Positions 8,012 to 16,225 of a DNA stretch of 64,000 bases are shown piece by piece. Position 1 is the stretch's first letter; every line of letters begins with the position of its first letter. The DNA is from Streptomyces silvae (GTDB lineage: Bacteria > Actinomycetota > Actinomycetes > Streptomycetales > Streptomycetaceae). Below the pieces are notes generated by a model. That model saw only the letters and a program-made list of their open reading frames with translations, was not told where the DNA came from and did no database searches. The translations under genes were made by a program, and so were the position numbers. The stretch is from assembly GCF_016745505.1 (NCBI RefSeq), contig NZ_JAERUC010000191.1:16273-80272 (forward strand), written 5' to 3'.

Positions 8012-8695
8012 GTGCTGGGGGACGACGCGGAGCTGACCGCCGCGGTGCTCGCGGCACAGGACGGGGACGAGGACGCCTTCCGGACTGTGTACCGCGCCGT
8101 GCACCCGCGGCTGCTGGGCTACATACGGACACTGGTCGGTGAACCGGACGCCGAGGACGTGGCGTCGGAGTCCTGGCTGCAGATAGCGCGTGACCTCGAC
8201 CGGTTCAGCGGGGACGCCGACCGGTTCCGCGGCTGGGCGGCCCGGATAGCGCGCAACCGCTCGCTCGATCACATACGGATGCGGGGCAGGCGTCCCGCGA
8301 TCGGCGGCGACGAGAGCGAACTGGCCGGTGAGGCCGCCGAGTCCGACACGGCCGGCGAGGCGCTGGAGTCGCTGGCCACCGGGCGCACCATGTCCCTCAT
8401 CGCCCAGCTGCCCCAGGACCAGGCCGAGGCGGTCGTGCTCCGCGTGGTGATCGGTCTCGACGCGAAGAGCGCGGCCCGGACCCTGGGCAAGCGCCCGGGG
8501 GCGGTGCGCACCGCCGCGCACCGCGGACTGAAGCGGCTGGCTGAGCTGGTCGGCGCCGATCCCGGCCCGGAGGACGAGATTCCGGCGGCGGGCGCGGAGC
8601 TCGGTGCCGTGCCCGCACAACGCCCCGGCCGTCAGGGCGCGGTGGCGCCCGCCGGTGTGACGCATTCGCGTCCGTGGACGCAGAAGGACATGTGA
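8012..8695 (+). CDS. ECF-type RNA polymerase sigma factor
   Basis: 227 residues from the GTG at 8012; the frame is open to 7940, but the family alignment begins near LGDDAELTAAVLAAQDGDEDAF. Region 2 is clear (YRAVHPRLLGYIRTLVG, then DAEDVASESWLQIARDL, then FRGWAARIARNRSLDHIR), as is region 4 (AQLPQDQAEAVVLRVVIGLDAKSAARTLGKRPGAVRTAAHRGLKRL). The roughly 45-residue tail after region 4 is unstructured. Its TGA overlaps the ATG of the next gene, so the two are co-translated and the neighbour is the obvious candidate regulator. The DNA target is not deducible here. Confidence 0.88.
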   Translation: MLGDDAELTAAVLAAQDGDEDAFRTVYRAVHPRLLGYIRTLVGEPDAEDVASESWLQIARDLDRFSGDADRFRGWAARIARNRSLDHIRMRGRRPAIGGDESELAGEAAESDTAGEALESLATGRTMSLIAQLPQDQAEAVVLRVVIGLDAKSAARTLGKRPGAVRTAAHRGLKRLAELVGADPGPEDEIPAAGAELGAVPAQRPGRQGAVAPAGVTHSRPWTQKDM

Positions 8696-9801
8696 TGGCC
8701 GACGAGCAGCACGAGTGGCTCGACGCGGACGCGGCGGAGATGTTGCTCCGCGGCGAGCCCGTCGAGGCCGTCGACGATCACGCCAGGGCCGAGGCCCGCC
8801 GGCTGGAGGCCGCGCTGGGCGCGGTGCGGGTCCCGCGTCCCTCCGGCGACGAACTTCCGGGTGAGGCCGCCGTGCTGGCCGCCTTCCGTGAGGCGTCCCG
8901 GGGCGGGAAGCGGGCCGGAGCGGCAGGCCCCGCCGGGGCCGCCAGGCAGCAGGACGCCTTGCACACCGTACGGATCGGGGCGGCGCGCACGGCACCGCTG
9001 CGGCGCCCGCGCTGGACCCGCCCGCTGCGCTACGGCCTCGCCGTCTCGCTCGCCGGGTGCGCGCTCGGCGGGGTGGCGGTCGCCGGTACGGGCATGCTTC
9101 CGGCGCCGTTCGGCGGTGGCGGATCCCCGGCCCCTGCGGCGTCCGTCTCGGCGGCGGCGACCCCCGAGGAACTGGGCGCCGAACTGCCCGACGCCGGTGA
9201 GCCCCCCTCGCCGCTGCCCTCCACCTCGCCGGGCGCGTCCAGCTCCCCGTCGGCCACGGAGACCCCGGAGGGCGGGACGGCCGGGGGCGTGGGGCCGACC
9301 GGGCAGGACGGCGGAGGGGCGACGGACCGCGAGGACACCGGCCCGGACAGCGGCACCGGCTCCACCCAGGACGACACGGACGGCCGCGAGGTGCCCGGAG
9401 GGTCGTCGTCCCGGGCCGAGGTGCTCAAGAAGTCGATCAAGGCGTGCCGCGGCTACCGCGAGGACACCCTGAGCCGGGAGGAGAAGGCACGGCTCCTCGA
9501 ACTGGCCGACGGGGAACGCAACCTGGACCGCTTCTGCGACCGCCTCCTGGGCGCGGACGACGGTGACGGCCGCGACGACGGGGACGGCCAGGGCGACGGC
9601 GACGGCAAGGGGACCGACGGCGGGAGTGGCGGGGGCTCCCTGCCCTCGATCGTCTTCCGTGACCCGTCCGCGGAGAGCACGCGGGACGCCGGCTCGCGGG
9701 ACGATGCCCCGCGGGACGGCGGTGCCCCGTCGCCGACGGCCGGCGCCTCGGCGGGATCGTTGTCCGGGCTCTCCTCCGGCCTCTCGTCTGTAACGCGCTG
9801 A
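8695..9801 (+). CDS. Single-pass membrane protein, putative anti-sigma factor
   Basis: 368 residues, overlapping the sigma stop by one base (TGATG). The cytoplasmic N-terminal 100 residues are acidic and helical (WLDADAAEMLLRGEPVEAV, HARAEARRLEAALGAV). One transmembrane helix follows at about residues 110-135 (LRYGLAVSLAGCALGG). A long extracytoplasmic part rich in Pro, Ser, Thr and then Asp/Gly repeats (DDGDGRDDGDGQGDGDG) completes the protein. There is no HxxxCxxC zinc motif, so it is not a classical ZAS anti-sigma factor. The assignment rests on translational coupling and topology. A short helical stretch with Cys (KKSIKACRGYREDTLSREE) interrupts the low-complexity region. A strong bidirectional terminator follows. 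Confidence 0.7.
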   Translation: MADEQHEWLDADAAEMLLRGEPVEAVDDHARAEARRLEAALGAVRVPRPSGDELPGEAAVLAAFREASRGGKRAGAAGPAGAARQQDALHTVRIGAARTAPLRRPRWTRPLRYGLAVSLAGCALGGVAVAGTGMLPAPFGGGGSPAPAASVSAAATPEELGAELPDAGEPPSPLPSTSPGASSSPSATETPEGGTAGGVGPTGQDGGGATDREDTGPDSGTGSTQDDTDGREVPGGSSSRAEVLKKSIKACRGYREDTLSREEKARLLELADGERNLDRFCDRLLGADDGDGRDDGDGQGDGDGKGTDGGSGGGSLPSIVFRDPSAESTRDAGSRDDAPRDGGAPSPTAGASAGSLSGLSSGLSSVTR

Positions 9802-9920
9802 CCTGCGCGAACGCGGCAGCTGTAACGTTCTTCGACCGTCCGGCGCAGTAGTGAGTGCCGACTGGTCATCGGCCGCGCAACGAGCCGGGGTTCCCCCCGT
9901 ACCTTCGGCTCAGCGCATCC

Positions 9921-9959
9921 GGCGCGGGCGGGACACGTTCCCCCGGTCCCGCCCGCGCC
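9921..9959. terminator. Bidirectional terminator between convergent genes
   Basis: Perfect 14-bp stem GGCGCGGGCGGGAC / GTCCCGCCCGCGCC with an 11-base loop, followed on the plus strand by a short T-run. It lies between the putative anti-sigma gene (plus) and the L,D-transpeptidase (minus), and can stop both. Confidence 0.85.
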
Positions 9960-9978
9960 CCTTTTTCGGTTGAACGCT

Positions 9979-10878
9979 CTACCAGTAAATGACGACCTTG
10001 TCGCCGTTCCGCACCTGGTCGAAGAGCGACGCGATCTTCCCCTCGTCCCGCACGTTCACACAGCCGTGCGAGGCCCCGCTGTAACCGCGGGCCGCGAAGT
10101 CGGACGAGTAGTGCACGGCCTGGCCGCCGCTGAAGAACATCGCGTAGGGCATCGGGGAGTCGTAGAGCGTCGACACGTGGTGGCGGGACTTCCAGTACAC
10201 CTCGAAGGTGCCCTCGCGGGTCGGGGTGTACTGCGAGCCGAACCGCACGTCCATCGACGAGACGACCCTGCCGTCGATCATCCAGGACAGCGTGCGGCTG
10301 TTCTTGCTGATGCAGAGCACCCGGCCCGTGAGGCAGCGGGCGTCGGGCTTCGCCACCGCCGGTGCGGGCGCCGGCGGATCGAGCTCCTTCGCCGTCGGCT
10401 TCCTGGTCATCGCGAGCAGCCGCTCCCAGGTCACGGTGTCGGTCCTGCCGGTGCGGGACAGGCCCCGCTTGCCCTGGAAGGACTGCACGGAGGCGACGGT
10501 CGCGGTGCCGTAGTACCCGGTGGGGCTGCGGTCGAAGTGGCCGATCTGGCGCAGCCGGGCCTGGAGCTCCCGTACCCTCCCGCTCCGGTCGCCGACGGAC
10601 ATCAGGGTGCGGGGCGCCGGGGAGGGGCTCGCGCTCGGGGTCCGTGAGGGGGTGGCCGAGGGGCTCGGGGTGCCGCCGCCCGGTTTGCCGTCGTCGGCGG
10701 AGGCCGACGCCGCGGGGCGGGCGGTCGCCACGGCCGGGGGAGCGGTGCTCCCCGCGGCGCCCGCGTCCTCGATCCTGCAGCCCGCCGTCAGCATGGCCAG
10801 CGCGAGTGCGCCGACGGCTGCCGCTGCCGCCGTGCGCACGCCCCGCGCGTGTCTGCCCGTCCGTGTGCGTCCCATCAT
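9979..10878 (-). CDS. L,D-transpeptidase lipoprotein (peptidoglycan-binding plus YkuD domains)
   Basis: 299 residues from the ATG-ATG at 10878, which has AGGGGG just upstream. A lipoprotein signal is clear: MMGRTRTGRHARG, a hydrophobic stretch, then LTAGC with the lipidated Cys. A Ser/Pro/Thr linker leads to a PG_binding_1 domain (DRSGRVRELQARLRQIGHF, then VASVQSFQGKRGLSRTG). A C-terminal YkuD domain ends in the catalytic motif SHGCVNVR (H271, C273). It forms 3-3 cross-links in the wall. The open frame extends upstream through a 20-bp repeat, which is treated here as non-coding. Transcribed convergently with the sigma pair. Confidence 0.9.
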   Translation of the reverse strand: MMGRTRTGRHARGVRTAAAAAVGALALAMLTAGCRIEDAGAAGSTAPPAVATARPAASASADDGKPGGGTPSPSATPSRTPSASPSPAPRTLMSVGDRSGRVRELQARLRQIGHFDRSPTGYYGTATVASVQSFQGKRGLSRTGRTDTVTWERLLAMTRKPTAKELDPPAPAPAVAKPDARCLTGRVLCISKNSRTLSWMIDGRVVSSMDVRFGSQYTPTREGTFEVYWKSRHHVSTLYDSPMPYAMFFSGGQAVHYSSDFAARGYSGASHGCVNVRDEGKIASLFDQVRNGDKVVIYW

Positions 10879-10916
10879 CGGCCCCCTGGCTCGCCCGTCG
10901 CCGCCCGGTCGCGCGT

Positions 10917-10960
10917 GACCCGTCACATGACCCGTCGTACGACCTGTCACATGGCCCGTC
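10917..10960. repeat. Two 20-bp direct repeats upstream of the L,D-transpeptidase
   Basis: GACCCGTCACATGACCCGTC (10917-10936) and GACCTGTCACATGGCCCGTC (10941-10960) differ at two bases and are separated by GTAC, a period of 24 bases. Each unit itself contains two CCYGTC-like sextets. They lie 39-82 bases before the transpeptidase start and could be an operator or promoter element. If the gene started at the upstream ATG (10980), they would encode a TGHVTG repeat instead. Confidence 0.6.
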
Positions 10961-11177
10961 CCGCGGTACGGATATCTCATGGGACGGATTCCCGTCCTGC
11001 CCGGTTGCCGAATCGTGCGCATGATGGGAGACACGTGTCCGGGCGCCCGGACGCGCGCTGTGAGCAAGGTCCCAGCGCAGGGCCCCCGCAGGCCGTGGCG
11101 CTCGCCGCTAAAGTCCGTCGCGACGCTTGTTACCGATAAGTAGCTTGAATGAAGTAGCTGAACGGGAGGCACAGCAG

Positions 11178-12767
11178 ATGACGCGTGAGTCCGAGTCGGG
11201 ACTGCCCATCGAGCCGGTCTACGGGCCGGAGGCACTCGACGGCTGGCGGCCCGAGGAGAAGCTGGGCGACCCGGGCGCCTATCCCTTCACACGCGGTGTC
11301 TACCCGACGATGTACACGGGCCGGCCCTGGACGATGCGGCAGTACGCGGGATTCGGCACCGCCACCGAGTCCAACGCCCGCTACAAGCAGCTGATCGCCA
11401 ACGGCACGGCCGGTCTCTCCGTCGCCTTCGACCTGCCCACCCAGATGGGCCACGACTCGGACGCCCCCATCGCCTCCGGTGAGGTCGGCAAGGTCGGTGT
11501 GGCGATCGACTCGATCGACGACATGCGCGTCCTCTTCGGCGGGATCCCGCTGGGCGAGGTCTCCACCTCGATGACGATCAACGCCCCCGCCGCGCTCCTC
11601 CTGCTCCTCTACCAACTGGTCGCGGAGGAGCAGGGCGTCCCGGCGGACCGGCTGACCGGCACCATCCAGAACGACGTGCTCAAGGAGTACATCGCCCGGG
11701 GCACGTACATCTTCCCGCCCAAGCCCTCGCTCCGGCTGATCGCCGACATCTTCAAGTACTGCAAGGCCGAGATCCCGAAGTGGAACACCATCTCGATCTC
11801 CGGCTACCACATGGCGGAGGCCGGCGCCTCGCCCGCGCAGGAGATCGCGTTCACCCTCGCGGACGGCATCGAGTACGTCCGTACCGCCATCGCGGCCGGC
11901 ATGGACGTGGACGACTTCGCGCCCCGGCTCTCCTTCTTCTTCGTCGCCCGTACGACGATCCTGGAGGAGGTCGCCAAGTTCCGTGCCGCGCGCCGGATCT
12001 GGGCGAAGGTGATGCGGGAGGAGTTCGGGGCGAAGAACCCCAAGTCCCTGATGCTGCGCTTCCACACCCAGACCGCCGGGGTCCAGCTGACCGCCCAGCA
12101 GCCCGAGGTCAACCTGGTCCGGGTGGCCGTGCAGGGCCTGGGCGCGGTCCTGGGCGGCACGCAGTCGCTGCACACCAACTCCTTCGACGAGGCCATCGCC
12201 CTGCCGACGGACAAGTCGGCCCGCCTCGCACTGCGCACCCAGCAGGTCCTGGCGTACGAGACGGACGTGACGGCCACCGTCGACCCCTTCGCGGGCAGTT
12301 ACGTCGTGGAGAAGATGACCGACGACGTCGAGGCGGCCGCCCTGGAGCTGATGCGCAAGGTCGAGGACATGGGCGGTGCGGTCGAGGCCATCGAACGCGG
12401 CTTCCAGAAGGGCGAGATCGAGCGCAGCGCGTACCGCGTCGCGCAGGAGACGGACAGCGGTGAGCGGGTCGTCGTCGGCGTCAACCGCTTCCGCCTGGAC
12501 GAGGAGGAGCCGTACGAGCCCCTCCGCGTCGACCCGGCGATCGAGGCGCAGCAGGCCGCCCGCCTGGCGAAGCTCCGCGCCGAACGCGACCAGGGGGCGG
12601 TGGACGCCGCGCTCGCGGAGCTGAAGAAGGCGGCGGAGAGCGACGCGGGCACGGCCAACGTGCTCTACCCGATGAAGGACGCGCTGCGGGCCCGGGCGAC
12701 GGTGGGCGAGGTCTGCGACGCGCTGCGGGAGGTCTGGGGCGCGTACGTCCCGACGGACGCATTCTGA
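11178..12767 (+). CDS. Methylmalonyl-CoA mutase family, large (catalytic) subunit without B12 domain
   Basis: 529 residues from an ATG with GGGAGG eight bases upstream. The substrate-binding TIM barrel is complete: TMYTGRPWTMRQYAGF with active-site Y56, TIQNDVLKEYIARGTYIFPP, SISGYHMAEAG with H211, and the TQSLHTNSFDEA loop. R174 matches the arginine that reads the methylmalonyl carboxylate in true methylmalonyl-CoA mutases and is usually Gln in isobutyryl-CoA mutases, so a methylmalonyl-like substrate is favoured. The C-terminal cobalamin-binding domain of full-length mutases is absent, so a separate B12-binding small subunit must be supplied from elsewhere; none is in this window. No operon partner. 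Confidence 0.88.
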   Translation: MTRESESGLPIEPVYGPEALDGWRPEEKLGDPGAYPFTRGVYPTMYTGRPWTMRQYAGFGTATESNARYKQLIANGTAGLSVAFDLPTQMGHDSDAPIASGEVGKVGVAIDSIDDMRVLFGGIPLGEVSTSMTINAPAALLLLLYQLVAEEQGVPADRLTGTIQNDVLKEYIARGTYIFPPKPSLRLIADIFKYCKAEIPKWNTISISGYHMAEAGASPAQEIAFTLADGIEYVRTAIAAGMDVDDFAPRLSFFFVARTTILEEVAKFRAARRIWAKVMREEFGAKNPKSLMLRFHTQTAGVQLTAQQPEVNLVRVAVQGLGAVLGGTQSLHTNSFDEAIALPTDKSARLALRTQQVLAYETDVTATVDPFAGSYVVEKMTDDVEAAALELMRKVEDMGGAVEAIERGFQKGEIERSAYRVAQETDSGERVVVGVNRFRLDEEEPYEPLRVDPAIEAQQAARLAKLRAERDQGAVDAALAELKKAAESDAGTANVLYPMKDALRARATVGEVCDALREVWGAYVPTDAF

Positions 12768-12817
12768 GCGGCAGGTCCCGCCGCCGCGTCCTGGCTTCCG
12801 CGATGTGAACCACCTGG

Positions 12818-12849
12818 ACGGAGTGTCGTACCCGCGTGCGACACTCCGT
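12818..12849 (+). promoter_or_regulatory. Perfect 11-bp hairpin abutting the leuE start
   Basis: ACGGAGTGTCG (12818-12828) and CGACACTCCGT (12839-12849) form a perfect stem ending two bases before the ATG. It can act as terminator for the mutase gene and, by position, could be an operator or 5'-end structure for leuE, which has no visible ribosome site. Confidence 0.55.
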
Positions 12850-12851
12850 TC

Positions 12852-13505
12852 ATGCTAGGTGTCACCGATCTCCCGACCTATCTCGCCGGCCTGGTGCTGA
12901 TCATTCTGCTGCCCGGTCCGAACTCGCTGTACGTGCTCTCCGTCGCCGCCCGGCGCGGGGTGCGCACCGGTTATGTGGCCGCTGCCGGGGTGTGGACCGG
13001 GGACACGGTCCTGATGACGCTGTCGGCGCTGGGCGCCGCGTCCCTGCTGCAGACGACGCCGCTGCTGTTCGCCGTCGTCAAGTACGCGGGCGCGGGCTAT
13101 CTGACCTGGCTGGCGATCGGGATGATGCGGGCGGCCGTGTCGATGTGGCGTGAGCGGCACCGGCGGGTGGCCGAGCTGTCGGAGGAGAGCGGGACGTCCG
13201 GGGCGGCGACGGAACACCCCTACCGGCGGGCGCTCGTGGTCAGCCTGTTCAACCCGAAGGCGATCCTGTTCCTGATCTCCTTCTTCGTGCAGTTCGTCGA
13301 CCCCGGGTACGCCTACCCGGCGCTCTCCTTCCTGCTGCTGGGCACGCTGCTCCAGATCGGCAGCTTCCTCTACCTCTCGACGCTCATATTCGGCGGCACC
13401 CGCCTGGCCACCGCCTTCCGCCGCCGCAAGCGGCTCTCGGCGGGGGCCACTTCGGCGGCGGGTGTGCTGTTCCTCGGGTTCGCGGCGAAGCTGTCGCTCA
13501 GCTGA
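12852..13505 (+). CDS. leuE: LysE/RhtB-family amino-acid exporter (LeuE type)
   Basis: 217 residues with six hydrophobic helices. The N-terminal signature LVLIILLPGPNSLYVLSVAARRG matches the LysE/RhtB PGPN motif. A second conserved stretch is RRALVVSLFNPKAILFLISFFVQF, where the NPKA motif sits between helices 3 and 4. The family exports neutral amino acids or homoserine lactone-like compounds. A Glu/Ser-rich cytoplasmic loop of about 30 residues separates the two halves. It is a single gene, ending 14 bases from the convergent MarR gene. LeuE assignment is by family resemblance; the true substrate is unknown. Confidence 0.85.
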   Translation: MLGVTDLPTYLAGLVLIILLPGPNSLYVLSVAARRGVRTGYVAAAGVWTGDTVLMTLSALGAASLLQTTPLLFAVVKYAGAGYLTWLAIGMMRAAVSMWRERHRRVAELSEESGTSGAATEHPYRRALVVSLFNPKAILFLISFFVQFVDPGYAYPALSFLLLGTLLQIGSFLYLSTLIFGGTRLATAFRRRKRLSAGATSAAGVLFLGFAAKLSLS

Positions 13506-13519
13506 GGAGCCCGGCTCCC

Positions 13520-13978
13520 CTAGTGGTGCCAGGCCGTGCCGCCGACGTTGTGGATCATGCGCTGGAGGACCTTGAGCGCGGCGACGTACTCCTCGTCGGG
13601 GATTCCGGTGTGGATGTCGGCGATCGCCCTGCCTACCCGCTCCGCCGCCTCGGCGCGCAGCGCGTGTCCCTCGGGGGTCATCCGCAGGCGGGTGGTGGGG
13701 TCCTCGGTGACCAGGCCCCGGGCGATGAGGCCGTCGATCTCGGGCTCCAGGGAGTCGCCGACGTTCAGGTAGCCGCGGAGCATCGCGACCACCTCGGCGC
13801 GCGGGCGGCCCTGTTCGTCCGCCTCGGTGAGCTGGTTGAGGACCCACCAGGGGGGCTGGGTCAGGTTGTGTTCGGCCAGTGCGGCCCTGATGTGGGTCAC
13901 GGTCGCGTCGGAGGCCGCCCAGCTCCAGTAGCCGATGGGCTGCCGTGCCAGTCCCGCGTCGTCATGTGAGTAGTCCAT
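13520..13978 (-). CDS. MarR-family transcriptional regulator
   Basis: 152 residues. The helical N-terminus (PIGYWSWAASDATVTHIRAALAEHNLTQPPWWVLNQL) is followed by a winged-helix core (GRPRAEVVAMLRGYL, then LEPEIDGLIARGLVTEDPTTRLRMTPEGHAL) with a beta-wing and a C-terminal dimerisation helix. The start may be leaderless: a TACGGT -10-like hexamer ends seven bases before the ATG. It is transcribed in the same direction as the monooxygenase upstream of it, with 18 bases between, so it may be co-transcribed. The target is unknown. Confidence 0.82.
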   Translation of the reverse strand: MDYSHDDAGLARQPIGYWSWAASDATVTHIRAALAEHNLTQPPWWVLNQLTEADEQGRPRAEVVAMLRGYLNVGDSLEPEIDGLIARGLVTEDPTTRLRMTPEGHALRAEAAERVGRAIADIHTGIPDEEYVAALKVLQRMIHNVGGTAWHH

Positions 13979-13996
13979 GCCCTGGACCGTAAAACC

Positions 13997-15421
13997 TCAA
14001 GCGAAGTCGAGGTCAAGGCCCAGGGGTCGTGCGTACTCCGCGAGCCCCGTGGTGTCCTCGCCCGCCCAGCCGATGTAGCCGTCGGGCCGGACCAGGAACA
14101 GGCCCTTGCCGTACGCCCCGCCCGCCTCCGTGCGGAAGGTCCGCAGCAGGGCGCCGTCGTGTGCGGGAAGCCGGGCGTCCGTACCGACCGCGAGCAGCGT
14201 GAAGTGCGGCCCCCGGAAGACGTCGAAGAGCCGGCCCGCCTCGCCCGCGGGGCCGTCCGGGGCCCGGTCTCCGGCCTCCAGGAGGCCGGCCCGGCCGGAT
14301 GCCAGCGGGCCTTCGCGGTAGCCGAGGCCCAACTGCTGGGCCGCGGTGCCGCGTTCCTGTTCGCCCCGGTGGATGCGGGTCGAGAGGCCCAGCATCTCGG
14401 CGGCTACGGGGCGGCGTTCCTGCTCGTACGTCTCCAGCAGGGCGGCGGGTGCGCCGTGCAGCAGCACCTGGCCGAGCTTCCAGCCCAGGTTGTAGGCGTC
14501 CTGCACGCTCGTGTTCAGCCCCTGGCCGCCGGCCGGGGAGTGGATGTGCGCGGCATCGCCCGCGAGGAGGACCCGGCCGTCGCGGAACCGGCCGGCCAGT
14601 GCGGCGCGCGGCCGGAAGTCCGACGACCAGCGCACCTCGGTGACGTCGTCCTCGCCCAGGTGGGTGCGGGCGGCGACCACGGCCCGTACGCCCTCCGGTG
14701 TGGTGTCGGGTGCCCCCTCCTTGAACTGGGCGACCAGCTGGAAGTCCGGGGTGCCGGGCAGCGGGCAGAGCGTGAGCATGCCGGCCTCGCCCAGGAAGAT
14801 GTGCCAGTCGTCCCGGTCGAGGGCCGTCCCCGCGATCCGTACGTCGGCCACCAGCGTGGGCGAGGGGTCCACGGTCTCGCCCTCCATCGTGATCCCGAGC
14901 GCACGCCGGACCGTGGAGCGCCCGCCGTCCGCCGCGACCAGGTAGGAGGCGCGCACCTCGCCGGTGGTGAGCCGTGCGGTGACCCCGCCGGCGTCCTGCG
15001 AGAGACCCGTGAGGGCCGCCGAGAAGCGGACGTCGCCGCCCAGTTCGCGCAGACGGGCGAGCAGGATCTCCTGGGTGCGCCACTGCGGCATCATCCAGGG
15101 CTCCCCGTACGGCTCGGCCTCGGTGGGCGCCGCGCGCCGGAACAGGTCGTACGCGCCTTGGCGCTCGCCGTCCTTCCAGGTCATCCCCACCGGTGCGGGG
15201 CCGCCGTGCTCCCGCACCGCGCCGCCCACCCCGAGGTCGTCGAACACCTCCCGGGTGCGCGGCTGGATGCCCTTGCCGCGCGAGCCGGGGAAGAGCGAGG
15301 GGGCCTGCTCGACGACGAGCGCGGGCACTCCGCGACGGGCGAGGTCGCAGGCCAGGGCGAGGCCGCAGGGGCCCGCGCCGACGATCAGGACCGAGGTTTC
15401 CTTAACGCCGTTAAGTTCCAT
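13997..15421 (-). CDS. FAD-dependent aromatic hydroxylase (PheA/TfdB type)
   Basis: 474 residues, group A flavoprotein monooxygenase. The N-terminal Rossmann motif VLIVGAGPCGLALACDLARRG, the DG motif near YLVAADGGRSTVRRALG, and the second FAD motif LLAGDAAHIHSPAGGQGLN are all intact. A C-terminal thioredoxin-like domain of about 100 residues follows (FRGPHFTLLAVGTDARL, GLFLVRPDGYIGWAG), as in phenol hydroxylases and antibiotic-modifying enzymes. It uses NADPH and O2 to hydroxylate an aromatic substrate. The divergent TetR gene and two TTAACG palindromes, one inside codons 3-7, argue for ligand-induced expression, perhaps detoxification. The substrate cannot be read from sequence. Confidence 0.86.
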   Translation of the reverse strand: MELNGVKETSVLIVGAGPCGLALACDLARRGVPALVVEQAPSLFPGSRGKGIQPRTREVFDDLGVGGAVREHGGPAPVGMTWKDGERQGAYDLFRRAAPTEAEPYGEPWMMPQWRTQEILLARLRELGGDVRFSAALTGLSQDAGGVTARLTTGEVRASYLVAADGGRSTVRRALGITMEGETVDPSPTLVADVRIAGTALDRDDWHIFLGEAGMLTLCPLPGTPDFQLVAQFKEGAPDTTPEGVRAVVAARTHLGEDDVTEVRWSSDFRPRAALAGRFRDGRVLLAGDAAHIHSPAGGQGLNTSVQDAYNLGWKLGQVLLHGAPAALLETYEQERRPVAAEMLGLSTRIHRGEQERGTAAQQLGLGYREGPLASGRAGLLEAGDRAPDGPAGEAGRLFDVFRGPHFTLLAVGTDARLPAHDGALLRTFRTEAGGAYGKGLFLVRPDGYIGWAGEDTTGLAEYARPLGLDLDFA

Positions 15422-15451
15422 GATTCGGAGTGTGCGCTTAACGCTGTTAAA
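15401..15451. promoter_or_regulatory. Two TetR-type operators between monooxygenase and tetR
   Basis: Palindrome CTTAACGCCGTTAAG (15401-15415, perfect, inside the first codons of the monooxygenase) and CTTAACGCTGTTAAA (15437-15451). Their centres are 36 bp apart. The second overlaps the likely -10 (TAAATT) of the tetR gene. The layout fits repression of both divergent genes by the TetR protein. Confidence 0.78.
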
Positions 15452-15459
15452 TTGTCAAG

Positions 15460-16104
15460 GTGGGTACGACGAAGATCGACCGGGCGCGTGTCGCGGACGC
15501 CGCGCTGGAGCTGCTGAAGGAGGTGGGCCTCGACGGGCTGACCCTGCGCGCCATCGCCAGGGAGCTGGACGTCAAGGCGCCCGCCCTCTACTGGCACTTC
15601 AAGGACAAGCAGGCGCTGCTCGACGAGATGGCCACGGTGATGTACCGCCGGATGCTGTCGGAGGACCTGCCCGGCCCGACGCCCGAGACCTGGCAGCAGC
15701 AGATGGTCACGTACCAGAGCGTGCTGCGCCGCGCGCTGCTGCGCTACCGCGACGGCGCCCGGGTCTACACCGGCGCGCGGTTCACCGGCACCGACCACGC
15801 CGACGGCCTGGAGGCCCACCTCCGCACGATGGTCGGCGCCGGGTTCGAGCTCCGGCAGGCCGTCCGCGCCGGCACCACCGCCAACGCGTACACGCTGGGC
15901 TTCGTCACCGAGGAACAGGGCGTCCAGCCCATGCCGGACGAGCGCCGGGAGGGGTACGACATCGGGGAGCGGGCCGCGCGTCTGGAGCGCTACCCCCTCG
16001 CGGCGGCCGCCGGCGCCGAGATCTTCACCCACTACGACGAACGCTTCGAGGACGGCCTGTGGATCGTCGTCGCGGGCATCGAGGCACGGTACGGCGTGAC
16101 CTGA
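15460..16104 (+). CDS. TetR-family repressor with TetR_C_1-type ligand domain
   Basis: 214 residues. The helix-turn-helix is at residues 10-50 (DAALELLKEVGLDGLTLRAIARELDVKAPALYWHFKDKQALLD). The C-terminal domain (RRALLRYRDGARVYTGARF, then AGFELRQAVRAG, then FVTEEQGVQP) resembles tetracycline repressor-type ligand-binding domains. The GTG is probably leaderless: TAAATT lies six bases upstream and no ribosome site is present. It is divergent from the FAD monooxygenase across two operators, so it probably represses both itself and that gene until a small molecule binds. Confidence 0.88.
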   Translation: MGTTKIDRARVADAALELLKEVGLDGLTLRAIARELDVKAPALYWHFKDKQALLDEMATVMYRRMLSEDLPGPTPETWQQQMVTYQSVLRRALLRYRDGARVYTGARFTGTDHADGLEAHLRTMVGAGFELRQAVRAGTTANAYTLGFVTEEQGVQPMPDERREGYDIGERAARLERYPLAAAAGAEIFTHYDERFEDGLWIVVAGIEARYGVT

Positions 16105-16117
16105 GGTCTCCGGCACG

Positions 16118-16194
16118 GGTCACCCCCGCGACGCCCAGAGTTCACCGTTCGTCGGGCCGGGCGACACCCTCCCCTCCCTCCGCGTCACTAGCGT
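16118..16194 (+). promoter_or_regulatory. Putative promoter/activator boxes of the surface-glycan genes (copy 1)
   Basis: GGTCAC (16118) and GTTCAC (16140) are 22 bp apart, and TAGCGT (16189), a TAnnnT -10, starts 49 bases after the second. The same geometry recurs at two other promoters of this cluster, so a shared activator or repressor is inferred. Confidence 0.45.
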
Positions 16195-16225
16195 GTGCGG
16201 ACCATGATCGAAGGTGAGGGCCCGC

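Noticed and set aside
10917..10960. Repeats as a replication iteron or att site
   Set aside because: Only two copies, no replication or integrase gene nearby, and no tRNA end visible.
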